Origin: Symploca sp. SIO1C2
GTDB lineage: Bacteria; Cyanobacteriota; Cyanobacteriia; Cyanobacteriales; Coleofasciculaceae
Assembly: GCA_010672925.1 (NCBI GenBank)
Contig: JAAHFP010000002.1
Span: 1 to 64,000, forward strand
DNA: 64,000 nt
Direction of reading: 5' to 3'
Position numbers and translations under genes: made by a program. Under the pieces are notes generated by a model that saw only the letters and a list, made by a program, of their open reading frames with translations, had not been told where the DNA came from and searched no databases. How positions within the stretch are numbered: position 1 is the stretch's first letter; each line of letters begins with the position of its first letter. Of this stretch, positions 9,495 to 20,165 are shown one piece after another.

Positions 9495-12400
9495 CTAAAA
9501 CCTAGGCAACTCCTCAATCACTTCTGGTGTAAAAGGGTTCTTACCAGTGCGGAGGGTACTTATCCAGCCTCGCCGTTGCCATTCTTCTTCATAAGTACCA
9601 CTACCACTATACCAGTTGAGAGATGCCTCAAAATCCTCAATTGCTCCTTCCCTATCACCAGTTAATGCCCTGGCTAAACCGCGACTATCTCGAATAACTC
9701 CGTGTTGAGATTCCAGTGCGACTGCTTGTTCACAGGCAAACATTACCTCGGCAGGATATCCATTTAGGCTACCATTCCAACATAGAGAGCTCCAATCACC
9801 GGCAGAAATTTTTAGTTTGGGATCTAGTTTTTGGGCTTCTTCGTAGGCAGCGATTGCTTCCTCTGTTTTCTCTTCTCTTGCCAAACGCCGTCCTTCATTG
9901 ACTTTAGCTACCGATTTTTCGATGAGGGTTTCTGGGTCTTGGTCTATTTTTGCTGTGTCTGGATTGAGGTCTAAACTAGGATCTAAAGCTAAAGCTTGAT
10001 TAAACTTAGTAACTGCCTCTGTCATTTTGCCATCTGCTATTAAATACCAACCTTCGAGCACTAAAGCTGGGGCTGCTTTTTTTTCAGCATTGAATTGTAA
10101 ATTAGGATTCCACTCTATTGCTTGCTGTAACTTAGCCACCGCTTCATCAAAATTACCTGATTGAATCAGATTTTCCCCTTGTCTGACTAAAACAGAGGCA
10201 GCTGCGGATCGTAGCTTTTCGGGTTGACATACCTCTAGATTGTCTAAATCATCTTCTAAGAATTTGGGATTATTGATCACATAATATTCCAGCTGTTGGC
10301 AACCCCATCTAATTAAATAATCTGAGTTCAAATTCCACAATTTTACTGTACCGTCTTCTCCTGCTGAAGCAATGATGTTCCCCTCTGGGCTAAAACTTAC
10401 GCTGTTAACCCTACTGCGATGACCTGTGAGGGTAACTAACTCGGTTCTGTCAGCTTGCCCTAACTCGGTTCTGTCAGCTTGCCACAGTCGTACTGTTCCG
10501 TCTTCTCCTGCTGAAACAATAATGTTGCCGTCTGGGCTGAAACCTACGCTCAAAACTCTTCCACTATGACCAGTGAGGGTATCTATGGGAGTGCCATCGG
10601 CTTGCCACAGTCGCACTGTACCGTCTTCTCCTGCTGAAGCAATGGTATTGCCATCTGGGCTGAAACTTACGCTCAACACTCCATTGCTATGACCAGTGAG
10701 GGTAGCTAAGGGAGTACCGTCAGTTTGCCACAGTCGCACTGTTCCGTTATCTCCAGCCGAAGCAATGGTGTTGCCGTCTGGGCTGAATTTGACACTCCAA
10801 ACTCCACGGGTAAAATCACGGCTATGATCAATGAGGGTAGCTAACTCAGTGCTGTCGGCTCCCCAAAGCCTCACTATTCCGTCAGTACCTGCAGAAGCAA
10901 TAATGTTGCCGTCTGGACTGAAACTTACGCTCGAAACTCCAGGGGTACGATCACTGTAATGATGAGTGAGAGTAGCTAACTCAGTGCCGTCGGCTTGCCA
11001 CAGTCGCATTGTTCCATCAGAACCAGCTGAAGCCAGGGTATTGCCATCTGGGCTGAAAGCGACGTTGTTAACCCTACCGCTATGACCACTGAGGGTAGTT
11101 AACTCAGTGCCGTCGGCTTGCCACAGTCGTACTGTATCATCAGAACCTGCCGAAGCCAGGGTATTGCCATCTGGACTGAAACTTACGCCCAAAACTCCAC
11201 CGCTATGACCACTGAAAGTTAAATCGGTATTGTTAGTTTGCCACAGTCGCAGGGTTCCGTATTCTCCTGCCGAAGCCAGGGTATTACCATCTGGGCTGAA
11301 ACTTACACTGTTAACCCTACCGCCATGACCACTAAGGGTCTCTAACTCAGTGCCATCTAGTCTCCACCGCCGCACAGTTTTGTCCTCTCCAGCCGAAGCA
11401 ATAGTGTTGCCGTCTGGACTGAAACTTACGCTCCAAACTGTTCCGCTATGACCATTGAATGTGCCTAAGGGAGTGCCGTCGGCTTGCCACAGTCGGACTG
11501 TTTCGTCATTTCCTGCTGAAGCCAAGGTGTTACCGTCTGGGCTGAAACTTACACTGTTAACCCTACCGCTATGACCAGTGAGGGTGCTTAAAGGAGTTCC
11601 GTCTGCTTGCCAGAGTCGCACAGTTTCGTCATTTCCAGCCGAAGCAATAGTTTTGCCATCTGGACTGAAACTGACACTCCAAACTGAACCGCTATGACCA
11701 GTGAGGGTAGCTATGGGAGTACCGTCGGTTTGCCACAGTCGTATTGTTCCGTCAGTACCTGCTGAAGCTAGGGTATTGCTATCTGGGCTGAAAGCAACAC
11801 TGTTAACCCAACCACTATGATCATTGAGGGTAGCTATGGGAGTACCGTCGGCTTGCCATAGTCGTACTGTTCCATCAGAACCTGCTGAAGCCAGAGTATT
11901 ACCGTCTGGGTTGAAAGCAACACTATTAACCCAACCACTATGACCATTGAGGGTAGCTATGGGAGTGCAGTCAGCTTGCCACAGTTGCACTGTTCCGTCA
12001 GTACCAGCTGAAGCAATGATATTACCCTCTGGGCTGAATTTGACCCTGTAAATCCAACCCCTATGACATTGGATGCGGTTGTGTACTTCAATATTGTAAA
12101 CTACTTGGCCTAGGGTGGTGAGGGACTTAATTTTAGTGTCAGGTTCAAGCAAATTTTTCTGGGGAAATTTCTGGGCTCTAGCCTCGACCTCCAAGGCTTT
12201 CATCAGAGCTACAATTTTTAAATCGTAATAAAACAGATTTCTGGCGACTATATTTTGGTCAAAAACCTCTTTTACATCTCCATCAAACAGATCTCTGGCG
12301 GTTTTACTGTTGTCTAAAATCTCAGCATTGGCTTTTTCTTTTGCTGCATTCCAGACAAAGGTAACTCCTACCGTTGTTGAGATAGCCAAGACTATTCCCG

Positions 12401-15272
12401 CTAATGCTCGCTTGAATAACCGTATCCGTGCGGCTTCTGCCTTTTGTGCCGCTGCCTTTGCCTCTTCTAACTCTTTGCGAGAATTAGCATTAAATTTCTG
12501 GCGAATTGGTTCTACGAGATAATCGTGTACCAACTGATAACGGTCTTTTGGTTCCTGTCGCCAGCGGATAACCATACCAGAACCAATGAGGATGGGTAGG
12601 ATAGGGGGGTGGGGAGACGAGGGAAGTTGGCTTTGTTCTCTTAAAGGCGATTGGGTAAAGATTTTAGTCCACTTTCGTGGAAATAGGCTATTAGTCCAGA
12701 GTTTGAACTCTGGGCGAGTTTTGGCAATTGTTGAAGGTAGTGCAAGATTGAAGTTTAATTCAAGTTCAGCTTGGGTGCGGAAAGTTCGTCTGCCTTTCTC
12801 ATCGGTGAGAGAAGCTAGAATTTGCCAAGCGGTTTTGATGTTTTCTGCTCCACAGTCTGCTACTACCATGTCTAACCAGCGTTGAGCTAGAGCGGCTTTA
12901 GGTTTGGAGCCTAACTGCTGATATTGGCTGAGGGTGGTGATTTTTTCCGCTTGCAATTGTGCTCCAACTATTTGTAATTCAATAGGAAGCACTTGCTTTA
13001 ACTCTGTTGCTAAATCCTTGACTAAGGCTGTAATTAATTTGTCCTCCAGCCTAAATTCGGTACGCTCTGTCAGTTCATTAATGACGGTTCTTGCAGTTTC
13101 TAGTGTAAAATTTCCCAAATAGTAACGTTGGTCTTTCCTGAGAAGGTCGCTCTTTAAATGGAGAAGGTCTCTCTCTAAGACTTCACTCTCGGCAAACCGC
13201 TCCAACTCTAACAGATAATGTAGATAGTCTTCCCGCAAAACCAATATGATTTTAACAAAAGGTATTTCTTTGCCCTTGATACAAGCAAGTAAAAACTGAT
13301 AAAGTTGATTACGCTGGGGTGGTTGTGAACATATAAAGAAGAATTCCTCAAATTGATCAAAGACCAACACTGTTAACCAGTGCCTTTGGGCATTAGCTTG
13401 TAACTGAGTTATAATCGCTTCAATCGAATCAAGAGGAGTTGCCAGCTCTATTCCTTCATAAATCCGTAGCGCCTCCGCCAACTCTTGCCCTAAAGCCTTC
13501 ACCCAATCAGTATAAACTGTGAGTTTTACAGGCATTGTCAAGCGATCGCCAATTGCTTTTTTTCCCAACACAGGCATCAATCCTGCACTAATCAAAGAAC
13601 TCTTACCTACCCCTGATAACCCGTAAAGGACAGTTAGTTTGTGTTGGGGCAAGGCAATGCGTTCATTAACTAGATATTCAACATCTTGCTTTCTACCAAA
13701 AGGGTAGGTATCTCCCATATCCCCCAACTCCCCCCAAGACAGCGTTGGCTGAAGTTGTCCTGCACCAATAAAGGCTCTTAACTGGAACTGTAATTCAACT
13801 GTTTGTTGGTTTTGCTTAATCTCGAAGGCTTTGAGGTATTGTTTTTGGGAGAAATAAAGCGATCGCAATTCATCAAGCAGTTTAACGTAAGTTAGCGGTT
13901 CAGATTCAGGTTTAGTTGCTTTTCTCCCCTTTTCCAAACAATCAATAGCCTCCTGAATTTGGTTAAGCTGTCGTAGCGCTTGAGCAAGAATCAGAAAGGG
14001 ACGGGGGGATGGGCAAGCTGAGGGAGATAGGGAAAGAGATAGTGCTTGTTGGGCAAATTGTTTGGTTTGCTGCCATTGGTTACGATTTAAGGCGACTTCT
14101 GCTAGAAAACTGTAATTCTGAGCTAATTTACTCGGAGTATCCCATTTTTGTAAATTCGTAGTGCGGGCATCTTGCCCGCTGGTTGTAATATGAGCTTGCC
14201 CGCTTGCCGTAGTATGAGCTTGCCCGCTTACCGTAGTATTAGGGAGCAAGATGCTCCCACTACCAATATTTTGGTCACTTTGGGATGCACCCAAGTTACT
14301 TCTATCTTCTGCCTCCTGCAACTTGAGGAATTTTTGAGCAATTCTTTCCAACTCATCCCAATCTGCTAGTTGTCGCAGTACTTCACCTAAGTGGTTAATG
14401 TATAAAGCAACTAAATCCTGCCGCTGTGCCTCTTCAAAACAGTTGATTGCTTGCTCAAAAGTTGTCTTCGCCTGCTGCCAGTAATACTTAATATCTGTTG
14501 TTTCCTGTTGAGCCTGACGGCAATAGCACCAGCCTTGATGCAACAGCCGTATTCCTTCCCATTCAGGAGATACCATCTCGCCACATTGCTGATAACGTGC
14601 TAAAGCCTGCTCAATCTGATTGTTGGCGTAGTCACCTCTACCTAAGATAAATTCTAGATTAGCGGCTAACTCTGGTGCTAATTCCCCGCCACTATCTTGC
14701 AAGTCTCGTAAAGCTGACTCAATCTCTCGCCGATGACAGTAACCAAGAATTTCAGTATTAGAGACAAATTCTCCTGCTGTTAAAACCTCAGTTAAAATCT
14801 GTTGGGTACTGTTAGAAAGAAAATCTACCAACTCCGTGGCAGTGAGGCGAAAGTTAAAAGTTATACCCCAACTTTTAAAATCTGGGACTAAACGAATCAG
14901 CAGACGCAAAATCTGGTCATTGACCCACAATACCAGAGGACAAGGCAAATTATTACGAAATTCTTCCCGTACATTATTGGCAGAAGTCAGTACATTCTCA
15001 ATTGCTGCCACTGACTCCAAACCAAACACCATCACTGTTGCTGGTTTTTCCTGTCCTAAAGCCTCCTCCAGGGTAGTATAAAGGATCTGAACGGAAGGTT
15101 TTAGGCGAATCTCCTTAATGGGCAAAGAGCATTTTTCCTGCAACCGTCGTCTCAACTCCCCTTGCAGATGTTCGTAATTACAATGAGCAAAAAAGAGGGC
15201 AAACTTTCCCTGATAAGCTTCTATTGCCCAGGCCAACTTTTCTAGTATATTGTCATTCATTGTAATATTCAC
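9495..15272 (-). CDS. Giant STAND-type NTPase with 14 WD40 repeats and C-terminal TPR-like repeats
   Basis: P-loop LYGLSGVGKSSLISAGLMPVL, Walker-B-like VLVFDQFEEFF, TM segment, 14 counted repeats of the form [30 protein letters not shown], TPR-like tail. Confidence 0.9.
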   Translation of the reverse strand: MNITMNDNILEKLAWAIEAYQGKFALFFAHCNYEHLQGELRRRLQEKCSLPIKEIRLKPSVQILYTTLEEALGQEKPATVMVFGLESVAAIENVLTSANNVREEFRNNLPCPLVLWVNDQILRLLIRLVPDFKSWGITFNFRLTATELVDFLSNSTQQILTEVLTAGEFVSNTEILGYCHRREIESALRDLQDSGGELAPELAANLEFILGRGDYANNQIEQALARYQQCGEMVSPEWEGIRLLHQGWCYCRQAQQETTDIKYYWQQAKTTFEQAINCFEEAQRQDLVALYINHLGEVLRQLADWDELERIAQKFLKLQEAEDRSNLGASQSDQNIGSGSILLPNTTVSGQAHTTASGQAHITTSGQDARTTNLQKWDTPSKLAQNYSFLAEVALNRNQWQQTKQFAQQALSLSLSPSACPSPRPFLILAQALRQLNQIQEAIDCLEKGRKATKPESEPLTYVKLLDELRSLYFSQKQYLKAFEIKQNQQTVELQFQLRAFIGAGQLQPTLSWGELGDMGDTYPFGRKQDVEYLVNERIALPQHKLTVLYGLSGVGKSSLISAGLMPVLGKKAIGDRLTMPVKLTVYTDWVKALGQELAEALRIYEGIELATPLDSIEAIITQLQANAQRHWLTVLVFDQFEEFFFICSQPPQRNQLYQFLLACIKGKEIPFVKIILVLREDYLHYLLELERFAESEVLERDLLHLKSDLLRKDQRYYLGNFTLETARTVINELTERTEFRLEDKLITALVKDLATELKQVLPIELQIVGAQLQAEKITTLSQYQQLGSKPKAALAQRWLDMVVADCGAENIKTAWQILASLTDEKGRRTFRTQAELELNFNLALPSTIAKTRPEFKLWTNSLFPRKWTKIFTQSPLREQSQLPSSPHPPILPILIGSGMVIRWRQEPKDRYQLVHDYLVEPIRQKFNANSRKELEEAKAAAQKAEAARIRLFKRALAGIVLAISTTVGVTFVWNAAKEKANAEILDNSKTARDLFDGDVKEVFDQNIVARNLFYYDLKIVALMKALEVEARAQKFPQKNLLEPDTKIKSLTTLGQVVYNIEVHNRIQCHRGWIYRVKFSPEGNIIASAGTDGTVQLWQADCTPIATLNGHSGWVNSVAFNPDGNTLASAGSDGTVRLWQADGTPIATLNDHSGWVNSVAFSPDSNTLASAGTDGTIRLWQTDGTPIATLTGHSGSVWSVSFSPDGKTIASAGNDETVRLWQADGTPLSTLTGHSGRVNSVSFSPDGNTLASAGNDETVRLWQADGTPLGTFNGHSGTVWSVSFSPDGNTIASAGEDKTVRRWRLDGTELETLSGHGGRVNSVSFSPDGNTLASAGEYGTLRLWQTNNTDLTFSGHSGGVLGVSFSPDGNTLASAGSDDTVRLWQADGTELTTLSGHSGRVNNVAFSPDGNTLASAGSDGTMRLWQADGTELATLTHHYSDRTPGVSSVSFSPDGNIIASAGTDGIVRLWGADSTELATLIDHSRDFTRGVWSVKFSPDGNTIASAGDNGTVRLWQTDGTPLATLTGHSNGVLSVSFSPDGNTIASAGEDGTVRLWQADGTPIDTLTGHSGRVLSVGFSPDGNIIVSAGEDGTVRLWQADRTELGQADRTELVTLTGHRSRVNSVSFSPEGNIIASAGEDGTVKLWNLNSDYLIRWGCQQLEYYVINNPKFLEDDLDNLEVCQPEKLRSAAASVLVRQGENLIQSGNFDEAVAKLQQAIEWNPNLQFNAEKKAAPALVLEGWYLIADGKMTEAVTKFNQALALDPSLDLNPDTAKIDQDPETLIEKSVAKVNEGRRLAREEKTEEAIAAYEEAQKLDPKLKISAGDWSSLCWNGSLNGYPAEVMFACEQAVALESQHGVIRDSRGLARALTGDREGAIEDFEASLNWYSGSGTYEEEWQRRGWISTLRTGKNPFTPEVIEELPRF

Positions 15273-15405
15273 AGAGCTACTGTGGAACTGGCATCTTGCC
15301 AGTCATCTAGATTATTTGGGAAAACTGAGTACAGGCTGGAAGCCTGTTCCACTTTATTATTTATTGTAATTTGACATATCTACTGTGTAACTGGCATCCT
15401 GCCAG

Positions 15406-16713
15406 TTACTGGAATGAATGAATCTCTGCCAAGACTGGATTAATATCAAACCACAAGTCTCCCTGCTCATTATGGTATTGAAACACGAACAGACTGTGCA
15501 ATAAGATTTGATATTGTGTTTCCCCAGTTACTGATTTAGTCTCTGCAACTTTTTCCAATAGTTCCCATTCATCCGGAGTAATGGCTAAAGCTAACTCATT
15601 AGCATGTTTCCGAATGACTATTTCCAGACTATTCTGGTCTATGGGTAGAGTGTCTAGCTCCAACAAACAGGAAGAAAGTAAGCTAAGCAGGTTACGTACA
15701 TGACCACCACTAACTCGACATAATCTGTCTAGGGTTGCCGGAGAATCAAACACCTCTGTCACCAAGTTTAACCGCTCCTCGGATAATTGATCGGGAAAGG
15801 CTCTGGCTAAAACCATCTGCCGCAATAATTGTAATCCTGCTTCAGAGTCACTACCATCTCGCTTGCTCACTGGCACCATCGGCAAAACCATCGGATCTGT
15901 GCCACCTCCTAAGCGATTTTTTAGTGCCTCCCGTTCGTTAGAGAAGGCTAAAATCAAAGGGATGGTATATACGACATGGCAATGGAGACTGTTTAGTTGC
16001 TCTCCTCTACTGACAAATAGATATTCTGGTAAACTCTTACCTGAGACATGAGGAAGATCATTTACCCGGTCTAAGTTATCAATAATTACCACTAGTCCTT
16101 TTTGACCACGCCTTTGTAGTTCTTTCTTTGCTGGTTCTAGCAGTTCTTCATTAATTGCTTTGAGCAAATTCTCGGTTTTGGGTTCTAGGTACTGCCTTAA
16201 TTGAGAACGTAGTTGGGGACTTTCTTTAGTTTTGGTGGTAATTTTGCCAATTCCAAGGGATAATTCCACTCCCTTAACATCGATAGGAGTATTTAATACA
16301 TCAACACATTCTTGCAAGATTTGGGTGAAGTATCCCCCCTGAGGTTTAATTTTAATTGCTTCCAAGTTTTCACTCACCCGACGAGCAATCGCGAGTAAAA
16401 TATCACTAATATCCAAATCTCCCTTATCCAAATCTTGGGAAGATTCAAAATAAACTACCTGAAACCCTTCTTGTTCGAGTTTAGTTTTCAACCGCGACAG
16501 TTCAGTAGACTTACCACAGCCAATATGCCCAGTAAATAGTTGGCAGGTGTAATCTTCTGACTTCCAGCAGATAGATCTTCCCAACTTCTTGATAATTTCC
16601 GCACCCCGTACCTCCGAGAAATTGATGTAATATTTTTGGTCTTCAGCATTTTCTTGTTTTAATACCCTACTAGGGTCACAGGCTAGAAAAAATTGCTGTA
16701 AATCTGGTTTCAT
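15406..16713 (-). CDS. P-loop AAA-type ATPase upstream of the STAND gene
   Basis: QLFTGHIGCGKSTELSRLKTKLEQEGFQVVYFE (Walker A), GLVVIIDNLDRV (Walker B); same strand as 9495-15272. Confidence 0.85.
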   Translation of the reverse strand: MKPDLQQFFLACDPSRVLKQENAEDQKYYINFSEVRGAEIIKKLGRSICWKSEDYTCQLFTGHIGCGKSTELSRLKTKLEQEGFQVVYFESSQDLDKGDLDISDILLAIARRVSENLEAIKIKPQGGYFTQILQECVDVLNTPIDVKGVELSLGIGKITTKTKESPQLRSQLRQYLEPKTENLLKAINEELLEPAKKELQRRGQKGLVVIIDNLDRVNDLPHVSGKSLPEYLFVSRGEQLNSLHCHVVYTIPLILAFSNEREALKNRLGGGTDPMVLPMVPVSKRDGSDSEAGLQLLRQMVLARAFPDQLSEERLNLVTEVFDSPATLDRLCRVSGGHVRNLLSLLSSCLLELDTLPIDQNSLEIVIRKHANELALAITPDEWELLEKVAETKSVTGETQYQILLHSLFVFQYHNEQGDLWFDINPVLAEIHSFQ

Positions 16714-16995
16714 CCTCAGCTATCTGTCATCAATGTGCAAGAAGGTGTCTAAATCCTCAAGAGAAAGCCTGTCAATCAAGAAATGATTGACACAGTATTA
16801 CCTGAGCTCAGGCACTAGTGCGATCGCTTAATAAGGAGAAGTTGAAGCAGCTAAGTGCTCTTAAAAAGATTCATCAAACCCTTAAATCATACCAAATAAG
16901 CTTGACAAAATCAAAATCATTATTGCCTGCCTCCACTAGCTGGGAAAACAACTTGACTTGAATAGAAACAATGGGAAGGGGATTAAGACCCTTGC

Positions 16996-17607
16996 CTACT
17001 CCCTACTCCCTGCGGCAAAAATTTGGTTAGCAGTCAACTGAAGAGTCGGAAAAATTGAGGAAATGAGTTGCTCTTCATGACGAAAAAGCTGTTTTTGGTA
17101 CTTATCCCCATCTAAAGTACAGATAGTCAGAGTCGGTTGCTTGGGATGGCCAATATAGTCTCTACCTCCTAAACCTAAATAATCTACAATCCAGTATTCA
17201 GAGACACCAAACAAAGCATAATCTTCAGTTTTGCGGGCATAATCATTTTGCCAATTGGTGCTGACAACCTCAACAATGAGTTTAATGGAGCTTCCTAAAG
17301 TAATCACAGGTTCTTGCTGCCATAGAGGTTCATAAACCAATTGCTTTTGGTCTAGCACCAGTACATCTGGACGAAAAGCAGTTTGAGTGCCTAAAACCTT
17401 GACAAGACAGCGATAAGGGATTAAGAAATTCTCATTGTTGCTGTCAATGGCGACATTCAGTTTTCTACCAATAAAGGCAGCAACCTGTTCATGGGGGCCA
17501 GTAGCTGCTATCTCGATTAATTCTCCATCAATGAGTTCATAACCATCATTGTCGCCATAGTGCTCAATGAATTCATCGATAGTTAATTGTTGTGGCAGCA
17601 GAAGCAT
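16996..17607 (-). CDS. Uma2/DUF820 family putative endonuclease
   Basis: LTIDEFIEHYGDNDGYELIDGELIEIAATGPHEQVAAFI...FRPDVLVLD...LIVEVVS...DYARKTEDYALFGVSEYWIVD. Confidence 0.9.
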   Translation of the reverse strand: MLLLPQQLTIDEFIEHYGDNDGYELIDGELIEIAATGPHEQVAAFIGRKLNVAIDSNNENFLIPYRCLVKVLGTQTAFRPDVLVLDQKQLVYEPLWQQEPVITLGSSIKLIVEVVSTNWQNDYARKTEDYALFGVSEYWIVDYLGLGGRDYIGHPKQPTLTICTLDGDKYQKQLFRHEEQLISSIFPTLQLTANQIFAAGSRE

Positions 17608-17799
17608 TAGGTGTTAGGTGGTAGGTGGTAGGTGACTATTTTTGAGAAATGATACCAAATACGCTTGACAAAAACTAATTTGGATTAGGTAAAAAAGTTA
17701 AAGAGCTTTCTTCCCTCCTCCTCCTGCCTCCGGTCCCCCTCCTGGGAGGGGTTAGGGGTGGGTTACTCCTGGGAGGGGCTAGGGGTGGGTTATCTGTTT

Positions 17800-18699
17800 T
17801 TAAAACTGAAAAGGTGAGGGAGGTACTGGTGGTTTTATAGGAAGCTCAGGTAAGGGTGATGGGAATGAAACATTTGGAAATAAGTTCTCAAAACTTTGCT
17901 TAATTTTGGATATCCCCGGTAATTCGCTAGAAAAATTATTAAACAATTGCCCAAGAAGTAATTGTTCAAATTCCTCTGCTGTAAGTGGTTGAACTGGTGA
18001 CACTTCTCCATCAGGACGAATCTTTACTTTCTCTCCAGCACTTAAGCTAATTGTCTCTGGTGTTAGCTTTTCTTCTTCCTCAGTGCTCAGTTCATTTTGA
18101 ACAACATTAGTGCAAGAAGGTAGGAGGCAGAACCCACCCCTAACCCCTCCCAGGAGGGGAACTGAAGCGCTCTTTTTACCTAATCCTCGTATTACTTTAT
18201 CCTCATCAATATCTTGATTAATTCGCTTACTGAGTACTACTTCCCCTTCCAAAACTTGAATTTCTTCTTGCCCATTCTCATCAACTACCAAAACATAAGT
18301 TGTACCTCGAACACCAGCAACAGTTGAATTGGTGCAACCATTGACTGAACCATTCACCAGCAGAGTTCCCCTTCGTAAGTGGGCACATTGACCTATAGTA
18401 AGGACAGAATTGTGAGCTAGTCGTCCCACTCCCCCTGTATTGAAACTCAACTCTGCTCTGGCATTACGGGTACTTACTCGTTGTCCTCTTCTGGCGATCG
18501 CATTAACTCGTGTTTGGTTGCCATTAATGTAGACTTGAGAGCTATCCAAAATTTCGGTGATTTTGGCTTGATTGATAGTTGCACTCCGGGCAGGGGTCGG
18601 ATGATGTAAAACACTCAGGATCAAGAAGAAGCACAATCCTGTTAAAAATAACTGCCAATAGTTACTTCTAAACCCACTTTGGTTTAGCTTAATACTCAT
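17800..18699 (-). CDS. FecR-domain protein
   Basis: Signal peptide; RVNAIARRGQRVSTRNARAELSFNTGGVGRLAHNSVLTIG...GTTYVLVVDENGQEEIQVLEGEVVLS; contains an in-frame repeat-derived segment. Confidence 0.8.
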   Translation of the reverse strand: MSIKLNQSGFRSNYWQLFLTGLCFFLILSVLHHPTPARSATINQAKITEILDSSQVYINGNQTRVNAIARRGQRVSTRNARAELSFNTGGVGRLAHNSVLTIGQCAHLRRGTLLVNGSVNGCTNSTVAGVRGTTYVLVVDENGQEEIQVLEGEVVLSKRINQDIDEDKVIRGLGKKSASVPLLGGVRGGFCLLPSCTNVVQNELSTEEEEKLTPETISLSAGEKVKIRPDGEVSPVQPLTAEEFEQLLLGQLFNNFSSELPGISKIKQSFENLFPNVSFPSPLPELPIKPPVPPSPFQF

Positions 18700-18796
18700 A
18701 ATAATTAATTAGGTGTTAGGTTTTAGGTTTTAGGTGGTAGGTGTTAGGTGTTAGGTAGTAGGTGGTAGGTGGTAGGTGGTAGGTTTTTTGTCCCCC

Positions 18797-18942
18797 CAGC
18801 TTCTCCAGCTTCTCCAGCTCCCTCAGCTCCCTCAGCTTCCTCAGCTCCCTCAGCTTCCCCAGCTTCCCCAGCTCCCTCAGCTTCCCCAGCTCCCCCAGCT
18901 CCCCATCTCCTCCGCTCCTCCGCTCCTCCGCTCCCCCCGCTC
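18797..18942. repeat. CAGCTCCCT/CAGCTTCCC minisatellite array
   Basis: Near-perfect tandem 9-mers, directly abutting the stop codon of the minus-strand gene at 18943. Confidence 0.95.
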
Positions 18943-19704
18943 CTATGAAGGAACTATTTTGTCAATTTTGGGCAAGGTTGGTAGGGGTTTATCAAAATTA
19001 TTAAGCAGGGGACTCTGGCGACGACGCTTGAGCAACAGCTGACGGGGGAGCTTTTTAACCTGCTGGCGTACTTGATAGATATCCGTTTCTCCTGGTGTAA
19101 TTTTGACTTGCTCTCCTGACTTGAACAGGCATTCTCCTGACTGATTGGGGAACCAGACTGCTACATTTCCTTCCCAAGCAAAAAATTCAATTCCCTCCTT
19201 TGGATCTTCTGGCATGTTGATATATAGAGTAGTACCTCTAATGCCCGCGATCGCGACAGGAGTTTCGATTTCCACTGGCACTTTCTTTCCCGGCTCAACC
19301 CAGGCAATCATCTCACCGGCTTCCAGCTGGAGGCGATTGTCTGGCCGCAATGTCAAAACCGAGTTACTACCGATCCGAAAGGATAACCCATTTTTAAGTT
19401 CCACCTGTGCCAAAGCTTCCCCTTCTGTACGAATTGTCTCACCAACTCGTAAGTTCATGTTTTCTTGAGCAGGAACCTCATCCTGGGTATTGAGCCGCCG
19501 TACCCAAACTGGCTGTTTCTGGATATCACTAATGGTGGCAAAGGTTTCTGATGGAGATACAGGTTCCACCGCAGTGGTATTTGTGCTAACAGGGGAGGAG
19601 GAATTGGTGGGAGTAGGAGTAGAAGTCTGACAGCCAGCAATCAAGCTGACTACAGTCAAACTCACTAGTCCCAAGCACCAGCGACTCAGTGGTTTAGTTG
19701 CCAT
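18943..19704 (-). CDS. FecR-domain lipoprotein
   Basis: Lipobox LIAGCQTS; EVPAQENMNLRVGETIRTEGEALAQVELKNGLSFRIGSNSVLTLRPDNRLQLEAGEMIAWV...IAGIRGTTLYINM. Confidence 0.8.
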   Translation of the reverse strand: MATKPLSRWCLGLVSLTVVSLIAGCQTSTPTPTNSSSPVSTNTTAVEPVSPSETFATISDIQKQPVWVRRLNTQDEVPAQENMNLRVGETIRTEGEALAQVELKNGLSFRIGSNSVLTLRPDNRLQLEAGEMIAWVEPGKKVPVEIETPVAIAGIRGTTLYINMPEDPKEGIEFFAWEGNVAVWFPNQSGECLFKSGEQVKITPGETDIYQVRQQVKKLPRQLLLKRRRQSPLLNNFDKPLPTLPKIDKIVPS

Positions 19705-19961
19705 TACTTAGACTTATTTAAGGGTAATTTTGTCAACAGTTACCAGTTACCAGTTTGCACTGTTGAATTAGAGCACCCCTGTTTTTATCAGTTAAAGACG
19801 GGTTAATCGTTGCGGAGGTTCCAAGCTCAATTGCTGTCCTCTAGACGATTTTTGCTATTCCCTAATACCTTTATACTCGATCACTCATCGGTGTTAGGTG
19901 GTAGGTGGTAGGTGGTAGGTGGTAGGTGGTAGGTTTTAGGTTAATAAAAGTTGTATTCCTC

Positions 19962-20165
19962 TTCCTCAGCTCCCTCAGCTCCTCAGCTCCCTCAGCTCCC
20001 TCAGCTCCCCCAGCTCCCCCAGCTCCCTCAGCTCCCTCAGCTCCCCCAGCTCCCCCAGCTCCCTCAGCTCCCTCAGCTCCCTCAGCTTCTCATCTCCCCA
20101 TCTCCCCATCTCCCTCAGCTTCTCATCTCCCCATCTCCCCACCTCCCCCGCTCCCTCAGCTTCCT
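19962..20165. repeat. CAGCTCCCT/CAGCTCCCC minisatellite array (second locus)
   Basis: Tandem 9-mers running to the 3' side of amt. Confidence 0.95.
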
